In this document: piece by piece, positions 27,150-35,520 of the stretch
How the letters are laid out: every line of letters starts with the position of its first letter
Numbering within the stretch: the first letter of the stretch is position 1
Notes under the pieces: generated by a model
Databases searched by the model: none
What the model saw: only the letters and a program-made list of their open reading frames with translations
Told to the model about the DNA's origin: nothing
Assembly: GCF_002368335.1 (NCBI RefSeq)
Contig: NZ_AP018288.1
Coordinates: forward strand, 866,607-930,606
Source: Nostoc sp. NIES-4103
Lineage (GTDB): Bacteria; Cyanobacteriota; Cyanobacteriia; Cyanobacteriales; Nostocaceae
Direction of reading: 5' to 3'
DNA length: 64,000 nucleotides
Position numbers and translations under genes: made by a program

Positions 27150-27290
27150 CTTTGTGTCTTTGTGGTTGAATATTTTTTACCACCCTTCGGGTGACGCTCG
27201 CAAGCTCGCTACCGCTGCGCTAACGCCAGTTCCCCATCTCAGCAGAAGCCAAGACGGGGACTGGACTCACCAAGGCACAAAGACACAAAG
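27150..27290. mobile_element. MITE-like inverted-repeat element, 141 bp
   Basis: CTTTGTGTCTTTGTG (27150-27164) and its exact reverse complement (27276-27290) bound the segment. AAAATA is found directly outside both ends (27144-27149 and 27291-27296), a possible 6-bp target duplication, though AT-rich and so weaker evidence. The interior holds several small palindromes (CCCTTCGGGTG, GCAAGCTCGC) typical of dispersed cyanobacterial repeats. Confidence 0.6.
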
Positions 27291-27342
27291 AAAATAGGGT
27301 TATCATTCGTTCTAGTGTAGGGAATTAATGAGAGATAATTGT

Positions 27343-27939
27343 CTAAAAAGACATGCGTGGGGCAGTTTTGATTTCGGGGCTAGCTTCTGGCAACAATTCT
27401 GCAATAGAAAAGTTAAAACTATTGGCTATTAAATTGCTGGGGAAAGATTCACTTTTAGTGTTGTAAAGTGTGACAGCATCATTAAAAGCCTGACGGGCAA
27501 AAGCAATGCGGTTTTCTGTGGAAGAAAGTTCTTCCATTACCTGACTCATGGTGCGATCGGCTTTTAATTCTGGGTAAGATTCTGAAAGTACCATCAAACG
27601 ACTTAATGCCCCACTCAAGGCTGCTTCTGCATTGCCCAACTGCTGCATTGCTTGGGGATCGCCAGGATTTTGCACAGCACGGCTGCTAGCATTAATTGCA
27701 GAATTTCGGGCAGCAATCACTGCTTCTAAGGTTTCCCGCTCATGTTTCATATAACCTTTAGCAGTTTCTACTAAATTGGGAATTAAATCATAGCGGCGTT
27801 GTAACTGCACATCGATTTGAGAGTAAGCATTTTTGTAGCGGTTGCGAAACTTGATTAAATCGTTGTAGCTATTAATGATAATGATAGCAACTATGGCAAT
27901 TACAGCAATACAAAATATTAGAAATCCGGCCATACTCAT
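27343..27939 (-). CDS. lemA: LemA family protein
   Basis: A 198-residue LemA protein: one N-terminal membrane helix (FLIFCIAVIAIVAIIII) and then a long alpha-helical domain with the family signature YNDLIKFRNRYKNAYSQIDV...RRYDLIPNLVETAKGY. LemA proteins are membrane-anchored with the helical bundle outside; their role is unclear, but they often sit next to M48 proteases, as here. The open frame extends 25 codons upstream, but those residues are unlike the family. The ATG at 27939 is chosen, with GGA about 10 bases ahead; a second ATG at 27933 is possible. Confidence 0.88.
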   Translation of the reverse strand: MSMAGFLIFCIAVIAIVAIIIINSYNDLIKFRNRYKNAYSQIDVQLQRRYDLIPNLVETAKGYMKHERETLEAVIAARNSAINASSRAVQNPGDPQAMQQLGNAEAALSGALSRLMVLSESYPELKADRTMSQVMEELSSTENRIAFARQAFNDAVTLYNTKSESFPSNLIANSFNFSIAELLPEASPEIKTAPRMSF

Positions 27940-28767
27940 AGATTTACATCCATAAACATTGCAAATGGATAAATTAAACTGCTTTGAGCGGTAAACTTTT
28001 ATTTCACCAATCAAAGTAGTCGTTATATCCAGCTAAGTTTGCCTGGATATAAAAATGAGTCTACGCCAGCAAGTTTGCTTCGTCCTCTGTAAATTCAGTT
28101 AAGTGAATATATTTATAAGTAATACTGATAATGCTACACTGATCAGAGCGATCGCCGTCCTCAGCACCTCAACATTCTCCACTAAACTTTTAACATAGGT
28201 TGCCAAAATGCCTAAACTCATATTGAAATTCCAGCAATAGACACTGCGGAGGATGCAAAGATAATTCAGATAGCCACGAATGTTCAGCAGTTGATTTTGC
28301 CTACGGAATTCCCTGAAAGCCAAAGGGATACAGTTAAATTTTGGTCAAGGTTTAAACTAACAAATATAACTGATCTTTGTTCTTCATTGAATCTTTAACT
28401 GGAAGTGATACAGTTTATAAGAAATTCAAGTACAGATCAGAATATTAGGATGTAATGTTAAGAACATGAGTTAAGTAATAGCTTCATTGTTTATCAGTAA
28501 GCTATTGTATTGACTTCATATATTGCACTCTTGACCGTGAAGACCTTCATTAGTGATTAGTCATTTGTCAACACAAATGAACGCTACTTGCTTCAACGGA
28601 GGAACCTCCACAACGCTGTGGCTACTAATGACAAGTGACCAAAGACAAGCTTCACGAAACACTGTGTAATGTCAATGGGTAACAGTTAAGTTATTCTTAT
28701 GCTGTTTGTAAGTATGAGAATAATTTGCAATGTCAACTTACATAATTCGTGCATGTGTTTGAACATA
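27940..28767. other. Intergenic region, possible small membrane ORF and repeat fragments
   Basis: Mostly AT-rich. On the minus strand 28102-28221 could encode a 40-residue peptide ending in a hydrophobic helix (RTAIALISVALSVLLINIF), with no clear ribosome binding site; I give it low weight. Around 28583-28630, CTACTTGCTTCAACGGAGG...ACGCTGTGGCT is a diverged copy of the repeat found in the elements at 6913 and 24941. Confidence 0.35.
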
Positions 28768-29445
28768 ATGCAACTATACACACCTACTCAAATCCAACAA
28801 ACCCAGCAAGATCTTCCCTACTTAAATGAAATCATGGAGTGGGTTAAGAATTTTTTAGCAACCCCCCACCCCAATTTAGGTAGATCTGGTTCAGTTTGCC
28901 CTTATGTGGCTAATGCTATCAGATTAAACAGTATTCGGATGGCGGTTATTCGTGCAAAAGATTTGGATTTACAGCAATTAGAAGATATTGTTCAACGCTA
29001 TCGTAACATCTTTCTTGAGATAGATTCAGAGCAAAAAGAATTATCTATTTATAGAGCTTTTATACTAATCTTTCCAGATATGTGTACGGATGAAGATTTT
29101 AAATTAATTGATCAAATTCAACGAAAACTTAAACCATTGTTTGTGGAATTAGGATTGATGTTAGGCGAATTTCACAAGCATACTCAAAGTCCTGGTCTGC
29201 ACAACCCAGACTTTCGTCCGCTACGTAGCCCTATTCCACTACTGGCTATTCGTTTTATGGTTGAATCAGACCTGCCTTTCCTGCAAAGTCCAAATGACCC
29301 ACCCCACATACGTATAAAGTATCTCGAAGCTTATATCAAGCTTTTCGCTGATCAGATCATAGATAAAACAAAGTTAGATACTGCTTATCAAGCATTAGCG
29401 TTAGCGAAAGAACAACTGAAACAAGAAAATGCAGTTTTACTATAA
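28768..29445 (+). CDS. DUF6875-like protein
   Basis: A 225-residue soluble protein. The segment HPNLGRSGSVCPYVANAI near residue 35 matches my memory of the DUF6875 signature, a family scattered among actinobacteria and cyanobacteria, often near biosynthetic genes. No catalytic site is known to me; one conserved-looking Cys and a His pair (HKH near 133) are visible. The open frame begins at 28699, but ATG at 28768 gives a family-like N-terminus. It stands alone, between LemA and a convergent selenium-binding protein gene. Confidence 0.6.
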   Translation: MQLYTPTQIQQTQQDLPYLNEIMEWVKNFLATPHPNLGRSGSVCPYVANAIRLNSIRMAVIRAKDLDLQQLEDIVQRYRNIFLEIDSEQKELSIYRAFILIFPDMCTDEDFKLIDQIQRKLKPLFVELGLMLGEFHKHTQSPGLHNPDFRPLRSPIPLLAIRFMVESDLPFLQSPNDPPHIRIKYLEAYIKLFADQIIDKTKLDTAYQALALAKEQLKQENAVLL

Positions 29446-29642
29446 ATTTACCTTGGTAACATCAAGTGATTGCTGCGATATTTGTAAATCCTGCTTGAGA
29501 TAGAAACTTTAACTTTTTCTATTAACATCAATTCATTCCCATAAGTAAAAAGTCAGAGAAAAGTGTAAGCTTATCCCACCCCTCAAAGGAGTATACTTTC
29601 CTGCTGACTTTCTGTAGAGATGTTTCCTTTGCTTTGATACTT

Positions 29643-30995
29643 TTACACCCAAATATCCGAAGTGCAATCACCGCCAGGATAGCGCATTTCATGAGCGCGA
29701 GCGGGGCCTGCTGGTTCTTTACCAAAATCAACGTAGAAATCTTCGTTGATTTTCAGTCCCCCCTTCTCAGTATCGCAGTCAATCTGCAACAAGTAAGAGC
29801 CAGATTTGGACAAGTCAGGGTAAAACTGATTATCCCAACTACTAAATAAAGAATTGGTGACATAAAGCCGCTTACCATCCAGACTTAGCTGTAGCATTTG
29901 CGGCCCACCAGCCAATTTATGTCCTTGAACTTCGCCACTTTTCCCTAGCAAACCACCGCACCAAACTTGACCGGTAAGTTGGGGATGGCTAGGATCACTG
30001 ATATCATATTGACGAATATCTCCGTGTAGCCAGTTGGAAAAATAAACGTAGCGATCGCACATGGAAATCAAGATATCAGTAATCAAGGATGGTACAGGGA
30101 TAGGCCAGCCTGACAATTCCACCGATGGCACATCAATTACTTTCTCAACTTCCCAATTACCGTTAGACTTGTGCCAATGCCAAACATTACTACTAAGTGC
30201 AGCTGCGACAAATCCATGAGTGCTGTCGGGGTTATGGTGAAAGCGCACTTCTAAAGGAATTAATCCTTCTTCTCCCAAATCAAAACTTTGGATAATTTCC
30301 CTTGTTGACCAATCCCAGAAATGTATATGATGACCATAGTTGCCAGCTGCTACATCATTGAGATCAAAACCAGGATAAAAGGTTTTGGGTGCGCCCCACT
30401 CGCTACTTACCATCACATTATGACGCGGCTGATACCAAAAGTCATAGTTAAACCGCATGGCATCAGCTTGGCGTTCCCAGTGTCCAACAATGTCAAAATT
30501 GTCATTTAGTAACAAAAAGCCACCAGGGCCATTTCCCTCACTGTCACCTAACATAGAAATCATCACATGACCATCTGCCAGGCAGTGTACCGTGTGGGGT
30601 GCAGTTAAGTTGGTCTTGGCTTTAATTTCTTCTGGTTCAATAACTTTGTACAGTTTTGGTGCTTTCGTCTCTGCTGTATCAACTATATAAATGCGGCTAG
30701 ACCGTAAGCCAGGAATTACAGTATACCGTCGGGATTTACTAGCATCACCATGACAGGAACTACAAGCATTCCAACCGAAGTGATGCAATTCATCGCCAAT
30801 GTAAGGTACTGGTAGGCGATGAATGACTTGGGAATAAGTTGGAGAGTCTGGATCAACATCTATGGTTGCTAAATAATCAGGCTCTTCAATACCTGTACCT
30901 GTATAAAGAGCGATCGCATAAAGTACTTTTTCTCGTTCTGCCTTGATGGCTGCTTCGACAGTAGCGTAACCAGGGCCGCAGCAAGCATGAGTCAT
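29643..30995 (-). CDS. Selenium-binding protein / methanethiol oxidase (SBP56 family)
   Basis: A 450-residue SBP56-family beta-propeller. In characterised bacterial and human members the activity is copper-dependent methanethiol oxidation, giving formaldehyde, hydrogen sulfide and peroxide. The family signature HHFGWNACSSCHG is at about residues 71-83; histidines for the metal site appear in APHTVHCLADGHVM and RFHHNPDSTHGF. Length is normal. There is no signal peptide, so it is probably cytoplasmic. The gene is divergent from the urease operon, with a 407-base intergenic region; CAGGTG lies upstream of the ATG. The opening CCGPGYAT is typical for the family. Confidence 0.9.
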   Translation of the reverse strand: MTHACCGPGYATVEAAIKAEREKVLYAIALYTGTGIEEPDYLATIDVDPDSPTYSQVIHRLPVPYIGDELHHFGWNACSSCHGDASKSRRYTVIPGLRSSRIYIVDTAETKAPKLYKVIEPEEIKAKTNLTAPHTVHCLADGHVMISMLGDSEGNGPGGFLLLNDNFDIVGHWERQADAMRFNYDFWYQPRHNVMVSSEWGAPKTFYPGFDLNDVAAGNYGHHIHFWDWSTREIIQSFDLGEEGLIPLEVRFHHNPDSTHGFVAAALSSNVWHWHKSNGNWEVEKVIDVPSVELSGWPIPVPSLITDILISMCDRYVYFSNWLHGDIRQYDISDPSHPQLTGQVWCGGLLGKSGEVQGHKLAGGPQMLQLSLDGKRLYVTNSLFSSWDNQFYPDLSKSGSYLLQIDCDTEKGGLKINEDFYVDFGKEPAGPARAHEMRYPGGDCTSDIWV

Positions 30996-31402
30996 AGTTT
31001 AACACCTGAACAAGCTTTGATAAATCGCAATTACATGAATTTTTACACGTTCTACCACAGATGGTCATGGCATGAGGTGTATTAGTTGGGTTATGGCATT
31101 CTCCGTTAAAGCAACTGGCGTTGCGTTGTCGCCAAGCGCCGCACTTTGAATTGTTGACGGTGCCTGATGTCATAGGCTAGCGCACCCTACATCTAATATG
31201 AAAATTTAAAAAAATATAAAATATTATGAATTTCTATTAGGTATAACAAACTTGTAAGTAGAAAAAGCAAGTTAACTAGAAAAGGTAGATTAATTTGTAT
31301 AAAGTGCTTGAATCAAAGATAGTTACTCTACTGTAAATTGATGTGTTGGCTGGATCATAACTCAAACTCATAAACAGCCAGCTGAAACATAGGATAGCTT
31401 TT
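30996..31402. promoter_or_regulatory. Divergent intergenic region between SBP56 and the urease operon
   Basis: No gene supported; this must carry promoters in both directions. It is AT-rich near 31200-31250. I looked for an NtcA site (GTA-N8-TAC), expected for nitrogen control of urease, and found only poor matches near 31326-31345, which I do not call. Confidence 0.4.
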
Positions 31403-31708
31403 ATGCAATTGTCACCTCAAGAAAAAGATAAACTGCTAATTTTTACAGCGGCTTTGGTAGCAGAAAGACGCAAACAAAAAGGATTAAAGCTCAATTACCC
31501 TGAAGCAGTGGCTTATATCTCTGCTGCTATCTTAGAAGGTGCAAGAGAAGGAAAAACTGTCAGTCAACTGATGAGTGAGGGTACAGAGATATTAAAGAAG
31601 GATGATGTCATGGATGGTATAGCAGAAATGATCCATGAAGTCCAAGTAGAAGCAACTTTTCCTGATGGCACAAAATTAGTAACGGTACATAATCCAATTC
31701 ACGAATGA
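31403..31708 (+). CDS. ureA: Urease subunit gamma
   Basis: A 101-residue UreA, the smallest structural subunit of the (alpha-beta-gamma)3 urease that hydrolyses urea to ammonia and carbamate. The sequence is colinear with the family from MQLSPQEKDKLLIF to the C-terminal VTVHNPIHE; the GLKLNYPEAVAYI and VMDGIAEMIHEVQVEATFPDGTKLV blocks are typical. AGGAT precedes the ATG. It is the first gene of a seven-gene urease locus. Confidence 0.97.
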   Translation: MQLSPQEKDKLLIFTAALVAERRKQKGLKLNYPEAVAYISAAILEGAREGKTVSQLMSEGTEILKKDDVMDGIAEMIHEVQVEATFPDGTKLVTVHNPIHE

Positions 31709-31826
31709 TTTATTAGTAGGGAGTGGCGAGTGGGGAGTAGGGAAGAAAAATTTTGATATTTGATTTTGGGTTTTTCATATAATTTGCTTGTTTAAAGTTA
31801 GTAATTGAGAATGAGGAAACTTATAA

Positions 31827-32444
31827 ATGTATACAAGTAATCAAGTTGTGATTTATGATAGTGCCAACTATCAAGGCAATAATAAAGAACTTGGAGAAGG
31901 TGAATATAACATTTACGAATTGGGCATTGGGAACAAGAAACTAAATTCTTTAACAGTGCCAGCAGGTATCAAAGTCATTATATATGAATATGAGGATTTC
32001 CGGGGACGGAGTAAAACCTTTACTAGCAATGTCCCTGATCTGAATGTTATTCAAATTGAAGGTAAAAGCTTTGGCAGTGAGGCTTCCTCTATTAAAGTCG
32101 AAAAAATTGCAAATACTCCTGGTCAAATAATCATTACTAAACCAGAACCTCTGGAACTAAATGCAGGACGAGAAATTACCAAAATTAAAGTAAGTAATCA
32201 AGGCGATCGCCCGATTCAAGTAGGTTCACATTTTCACTTTTTTGAAGTGAATAATGGCTATCAAGAAAAGAAAGGTCTAACATTTGACCGCGAACAAGCT
32301 TATGGTAAACGTTTAAATATTCCCGCAGGAACAGCCATTAGATTTGAACCAGGGGATACAAAAGAAGTAGAATTAATTCCCTTTGTTGGGAAGCGTGAAA
32401 TTTATGGTTTCAATGGATTAGTTAATAAACCATTAGGAAATTAA
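31827..32444 (+). CDS. ureB: Urease subunit beta fused to an N-terminal beta/gamma-crystallin-like domain
   Basis: A 205-residue protein with two parts. Residues about 97-205 are a complete urease beta subunit (PGQIIITKPEPLELNAGREI, GDRPIQVGSHFHFFEVN, VPF-type end YGFNGLVNKPLGN). Residues 1-93 look like two Greek-key motifs of the beta/gamma-crystallin fold: VVIYDSANYQGNNKEL and VIIYEYEDFRGRSKTF, each followed by a Ser-rich loop (GNKKLNSLTV, GSEASSIKV) in the position of the usual calcium site. No ATG, GTG or TTG lies near the junction, so the beta subunit cannot be made separately from a normal start. GAGGA precedes the ATG at 31827. The ordinary UreB is about 100 residues, so the extra domain doubles it. 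Its role is unknown; calcium binding or stabilisation is inference. Confidence 0.9.
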   Translation: MYTSNQVVIYDSANYQGNNKELGEGEYNIYELGIGNKKLNSLTVPAGIKVIIYEYEDFRGRSKTFTSNVPDLNVIQIEGKSFGSEASSIKVEKIANTPGQIIITKPEPLELNAGREITKIKVSNQGDRPIQVGSHFHFFEVNNGYQEKKGLTFDREQAYGKRLNIPAGTAIRFEPGDTKEVELIPFVGKREIYGFNGLVNKPLGN

Positions 32445-32446
32445 CC

Positions 32447-33079
32447 ATGCCAAAATCAGCAGCAAGACTGGGAATTGGGGGGCCAGTGGGCAGTGGAAAA
32501 ACTGCTTTAATAGAATGTATTGTCCCCAAATTAATGAATCAAGGTATTGAAGTAGCAGTTGTCACTAATGACTTACTCACTACCGAAGATGCAGACCGAC
32601 TTAAAAATCGCGGGTTTTTACCTCCAGAAAGAATTGTCGGTGTAGAAACGGGTAGCTGTCCCCATACAGCAATTCGAGAAGACCCGACGATGAATCTTTT
32701 AGCAGTCAAAGATTTTGAGTTACTAATACCACAATTAGACTTAATTTTAATTGAAAGTGGTGGTGATAATCTTGCTTCTACTTTTAGCTACGATTTAGTG
32801 GATTCTTATATATTTGTCATTGATGTGGGTGCAGGTGATGATATTCCCCGCAAAAATGGCCCTGGTTTTGTACAAGCTGATTTAGTAGTGATCAATAAAA
32901 TTGATATTGCCCCTTATGTTGGTGCTAATTTAGACTTAATTCGCCATGAAGCCCCAATATATCGACGAGGTAAACCTATTGTTTATACTAATTGCAAAAC
33001 GGGTGAAGGATTGGATGAAGTAATTAATTTTATTTTAGAAACAGTGCTTTTTCGTAGTGCTGCGACGATTACAAGCTAA
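32447..33079 (+). CDS. ureG: Urease accessory GTPase UreG
   Basis: A 210-residue SIMIBI-class GTPase that powers nickel delivery to apo-urease with UreD, UreE and UreF. The P-loop is GGPVGSGKTAL (about 11-21). The metal-binding Cys-Pro-His motif is in GSCPHTAIRED (about 70). ESGGDNLASTFS and NKIDIAPYVGA are the switch and base-recognition blocks. It begins two bases after the ureB stop, so it is probably translationally coupled. Placement of ureG straight after ureB, ahead of the other accessory genes, is not the order I know best from cyanobacteria. Confidence 0.96.
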   Translation: MPKSAARLGIGGPVGSGKTALIECIVPKLMNQGIEVAVVTNDLLTTEDADRLKNRGFLPPERIVGVETGSCPHTAIREDPTMNLLAVKDFELLIPQLDLILIESGGDNLASTFSYDLVDSYIFVIDVGAGDDIPRKNGPGFVQADLVVINKIDIAPYVGANLDLIRHEAPIYRRGKPIVYTNCKTGEGLDEVINFILETVLFRSAATITS

Positions 33080-33179
33080 AATTTGGGTTTGATTGTGTTA
33101 ACTTCGTCAACTTTAAGTAATACGGTGAGAACACACAAAACTATGTTACGAAATGTAAATGTACTTTCAACCCTCACCA

Positions 33180-33214
33180 ATGACAAATGACAAATGACAA
33201 ATGACAAATGACGA
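33180..33214. repeat. Heptamer tandem repeat ATGACAA at the ureD start
   Basis: Four to five copies of the 7-base unit ATGACAA run into the ureD coding sequence. Each copy offers an ATG; because seven is not a multiple of three the ATGs fall in different frames, and only the one at 33201 is in frame with ureD. Confidence 0.85.
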
Positions 33215-34097
33215 CCTTTACCAGTTAGCTTTATTTGCACCGACCTACTTAGAGACAATTCAACGCACAAATAACTTAGAGTTAAAACTGAAGTGCGATC
33301 GCTTGGGTCAAACCATCGTCAACCATCAGTATACAGCTTACCCTTTGCGGGTATCTCCTGTGTTTCGTCTCGATGATGCTGATTCTGACCGCGCCTACCT
33401 CTATATAATGACGACATCTCCAGGTTTACTCGCTGGAGATCGGCTAAATATATCTTTGCAATTAGCGGCTAATACTAGTCTTTATATTACTGACCAAGCT
33501 GCTACTAAAGTGCATTCTATGCCTATACAAGGTTCAAAAGCCACTACTAATTATCAAATTGAAATTGGCGAACAAGCCACTTTAGAATTTGTCCCAGAAC
33601 CAATAATTTTATTTACTGATGCTACTTTAGAACAAACTACAAATATCAAGATTCATCCTACTGGAAAACTATTTTTCAGCGAAATAATTTTACCAGGAAG
33701 ACTTGCTAGGGGAGAAATTTACCAGTTTAACCATTATTTTAATCGTTTACAAGTGACTTCTACCACTGGAGAACTATGGTTGATTGATGCTATGCATTTA
33801 GAAGGTAAACTTAATCCCTTTACCAATAGTCAACTATTTGCTTCTTCACCTGTTCTTGGGAATTTACTTATTGTTCTACCAGATATAAACCTCAAGTTAT
33901 TGAGTGAAAATGTAGAAAATCTAGAAGCAGGTAACTGTTGTGGCGTAACTGTAGCAAGTTCAATCTTACCAAACAATAGAGGACTAGTAATTAGAGTTAT
34001 AGCTAGTGGTACTCATGAAATCAAAACTTATTTTAAATACGCTTTAAACTGCGTGCGTCGCAGTTGTCATCAACCTCTTTTACCCGATGATCTATGA
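33201..34097 (+). CDS. ureD: Urease accessory protein UreD (UreH)
   Basis: A 298-residue UreD, the scaffold that binds apo-urease together with UreF and UreG and channels nickel. Family features include the N-terminal LKLKCDRLGQTIVNHQYTAYPLRV strands, SPGLLAGDRL (about 74-83), DQAATKVH (about 99) and LPGRLARGE. Length is normal. A TGA in frame at 33195 fixes the start at or after 33201; the ATG used is inside a heptamer repeat. The stop overlaps the ureE start by four bases (ATGA). Confidence 0.95.
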   Translation: MTNDDLYQLALFAPTYLETIQRTNNLELKLKCDRLGQTIVNHQYTAYPLRVSPVFRLDDADSDRAYLYIMTTSPGLLAGDRLNISLQLAANTSLYITDQAATKVHSMPIQGSKATTNYQIEIGEQATLEFVPEPIILFTDATLEQTTNIKIHPTGKLFFSEIILPGRLARGEIYQFNHYFNRLQVTSTTGELWLIDAMHLEGKLNPFTNSQLFASSPVLGNLLIVLPDINLKLLSENVENLEAGNCCGVTVASSILPNNRGLVIRVIASGTHEIKTYFKYALNCVRRSCHQPLLPDDL

Positions 34098-34615
34098 CTG
34101 AACTAGCACAAACTTACTTGGGAAATTATCTCGAAGATGTCAGCTTATCTGAACGAATAGAAAAAACACGTTCTTTAGGACTTTGCTTGGAAGTTCATAT
34201 TAGTCAAACTGATAGCCGTAAAGGTCGAATTCACACTTACAGTACTAGTGGTGTAACAGTAGGAATTATTAAAAATCGGGATTGGTCGTTACGAGAAGGA
34301 GATGTTTTAGAAACAGAACAAGGTAAATTATTGATAGTTTATCTGCAAGATGAAAAAGTAATGGTACTGACTTTTACTGAACCAGTTACTCAAAATCCTA
34401 TTGAATTAATTCATCTGGGTCACGTCTTAGGAAATCACCATTGGCCAATTATTGTACAGGATAATAAACTCTACATTCAACTAGTAGCAGATGTAGAAGT
34501 AATAGAATCGACCATCCGCCATTTTAAAATTCCTGGCTTACAAATAGACTACGAACTGCAATCAGCCGAAAGGCATCTCGACTTTTCTCAACACCATCAT
34601 CACGATCATCACTAA
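34094..34615 (+). CDS. ureE: Urease accessory protein UreE
   Basis: A 173-residue nickel chaperone. The N-terminal half is the peptide-binding-like domain (QTDSRKGRIHTYSTSG, REGDVLETE). The C-terminal half is the metal-binding domain with HLGHVLGNHHWPI (about 110-122). A His-rich tail (HHHHDHH) gives extra nickel binding. It overlaps ureD by four bases and ureF by one, so the three are translationally coupled. Confidence 0.95.
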   Translation: MTELAQTYLGNYLEDVSLSERIEKTRSLGLCLEVHISQTDSRKGRIHTYSTSGVTVGIIKNRDWSLREGDVLETEQGKLLIVYLQDEKVMVLTFTEPVTQNPIELIHLGHVLGNHHWPIIVQDNKLYIQLVADVEVIESTIRHFKIPGLQIDYELQSAERHLDFSQHHHHDHH

Positions 34616-35316
34616 TGATAGTTGCATCTGCGATCGCTCCACAACTAGCCTTAATGCAGTTGTCTGATTCTTTTTTCCCCTCTGGTTCATTTACCTTATC
34701 TCACGGGTTAGAATATTTAGTACAAGAAAAGCAAATAATTTCTTCAGAAGACTTGCAAACTTTTCTCAAGTTACTATTACGTAATAAAGTTGCAGTAACA
34801 GATACAGTAGCACTTATCCATGCCTATCGAGCAAGTGCAATTGATGACTTAGACGCAGTGCGACTTGCAGATACTCAATTATTTGCTCAAACTTTAGTAG
34901 AAAAAACCCGCGAAACCCAGCGCAAAAGCGGACGCGCCTTATTAATGGTAGCCAGTGCAACATGGCAAGATGTGCAATTAAACTCTCTCAATGAAGATGC
35001 TACTACAGCTAAAATTCACTGCTTGCATCCAATTATATTTGGTGTAGTTGGTAGGGTAGCAATGTTGAGCGAACAGCATACAGTTTTAGCTTTTTTGCAT
35101 AGCTTTGTCACTAGTTTATTAGGTGCAGCCATTCGTTTAAGTATTGTAGGACATCTGCAAGCACAAAAAATTTTACTGCAACTAGCACCAGAAATTGAGA
35201 CAGCCTACCACACAGCTGCATCAATGAACTTAAATCAAATGTGGTCTTGTACCCCTGCAATTGATATTGCCCAAATGCGACATCAGAAATTGACTCACAG
35301 ATTATTTGCAAGTTAG
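34615..35316 (+). CDS. ureF: Urease accessory protein UreF
   Basis: A 233-residue all-helical UreF, the GTPase-regulating partner of UreD and UreG. The family signature LQLSDSFFPSGSFTLSHGLE is near the N-terminus (about residues 14-33, here beginning LMQLSDSF). The ETQRKSGRAL and HPIIFGVV blocks follow. ATG overlaps the last base of the ureE stop (TAATG). Confidence 0.95.
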   Translation: MIVASAIAPQLALMQLSDSFFPSGSFTLSHGLEYLVQEKQIISSEDLQTFLKLLLRNKVAVTDTVALIHAYRASAIDDLDAVRLADTQLFAQTLVEKTRETQRKSGRALLMVASATWQDVQLNSLNEDATTAKIHCLHPIIFGVVGRVAMLSEQHTVLAFLHSFVTSLLGAAIRLSIVGHLQAQKILLQLAPEIETAYHTAASMNLNQMWSCTPAIDIAQMRHQKLTHRLFAS

Positions 35317-35370
35317 TTATCCTCGACTAACTAAAAGAAGTAACCATTTCAAATTAACTTAACTTTTTTC

Positions 35371-35443
35371 TCTGCGTCCTCTGCGTCTCTGCGGTTTAAA
35401 AGTAGTTTTTTGAACCACAGAGGCACAGAGAACACAGAGTTAA
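35371..35443. repeat. Dispersed palindromic repeat (CTCTGCG... / ...CGCAGAG type) between ureF and ureC
   Basis: TCTGCGTCCTCTGCGTCTCT at 35371 faces AACCACAGAGGCACAGAGAA from 35413, an imperfect inverted repeat. Related single copies are near 20321 and 37411. The open frame of ureC runs upstream into this repeat, which argues that the true ureC start is downstream of it. Confidence 0.7.
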
Positions 35444-35520
35444 GAGATGAAAAAATAGAATTGGTATTACTGATCGGAATTTCCAAATCAAGATTTTTAA
35501 CTTCATTCAGAAGACGAAAC

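Noticed and set aside
28099..28323. 74-codon minus-strand frame upstream of lemA
   Set aside because: Only the hydrophobic C-terminal end looks protein-like; no ribosome binding site or family match, so it is mentioned only as a weak possibility.
30886..31173. Cys-rich minus-strand reading frame overlapping the start of the SBP56 gene
   Set aside because: It overlaps a well-supported gene in another frame, has no family resemblance and no ribosome binding site.
31320..31350. NtcA-binding site ahead of the urease operon
   Set aside because: No GTA-N8-TAC match; nearest words deviate in one half-site, so it is not supported.
35410..35520. Extended ureC N-terminus
   Set aside because: The extra 37 residues are encoded by a dispersed palindromic repeat and are absent from the family.
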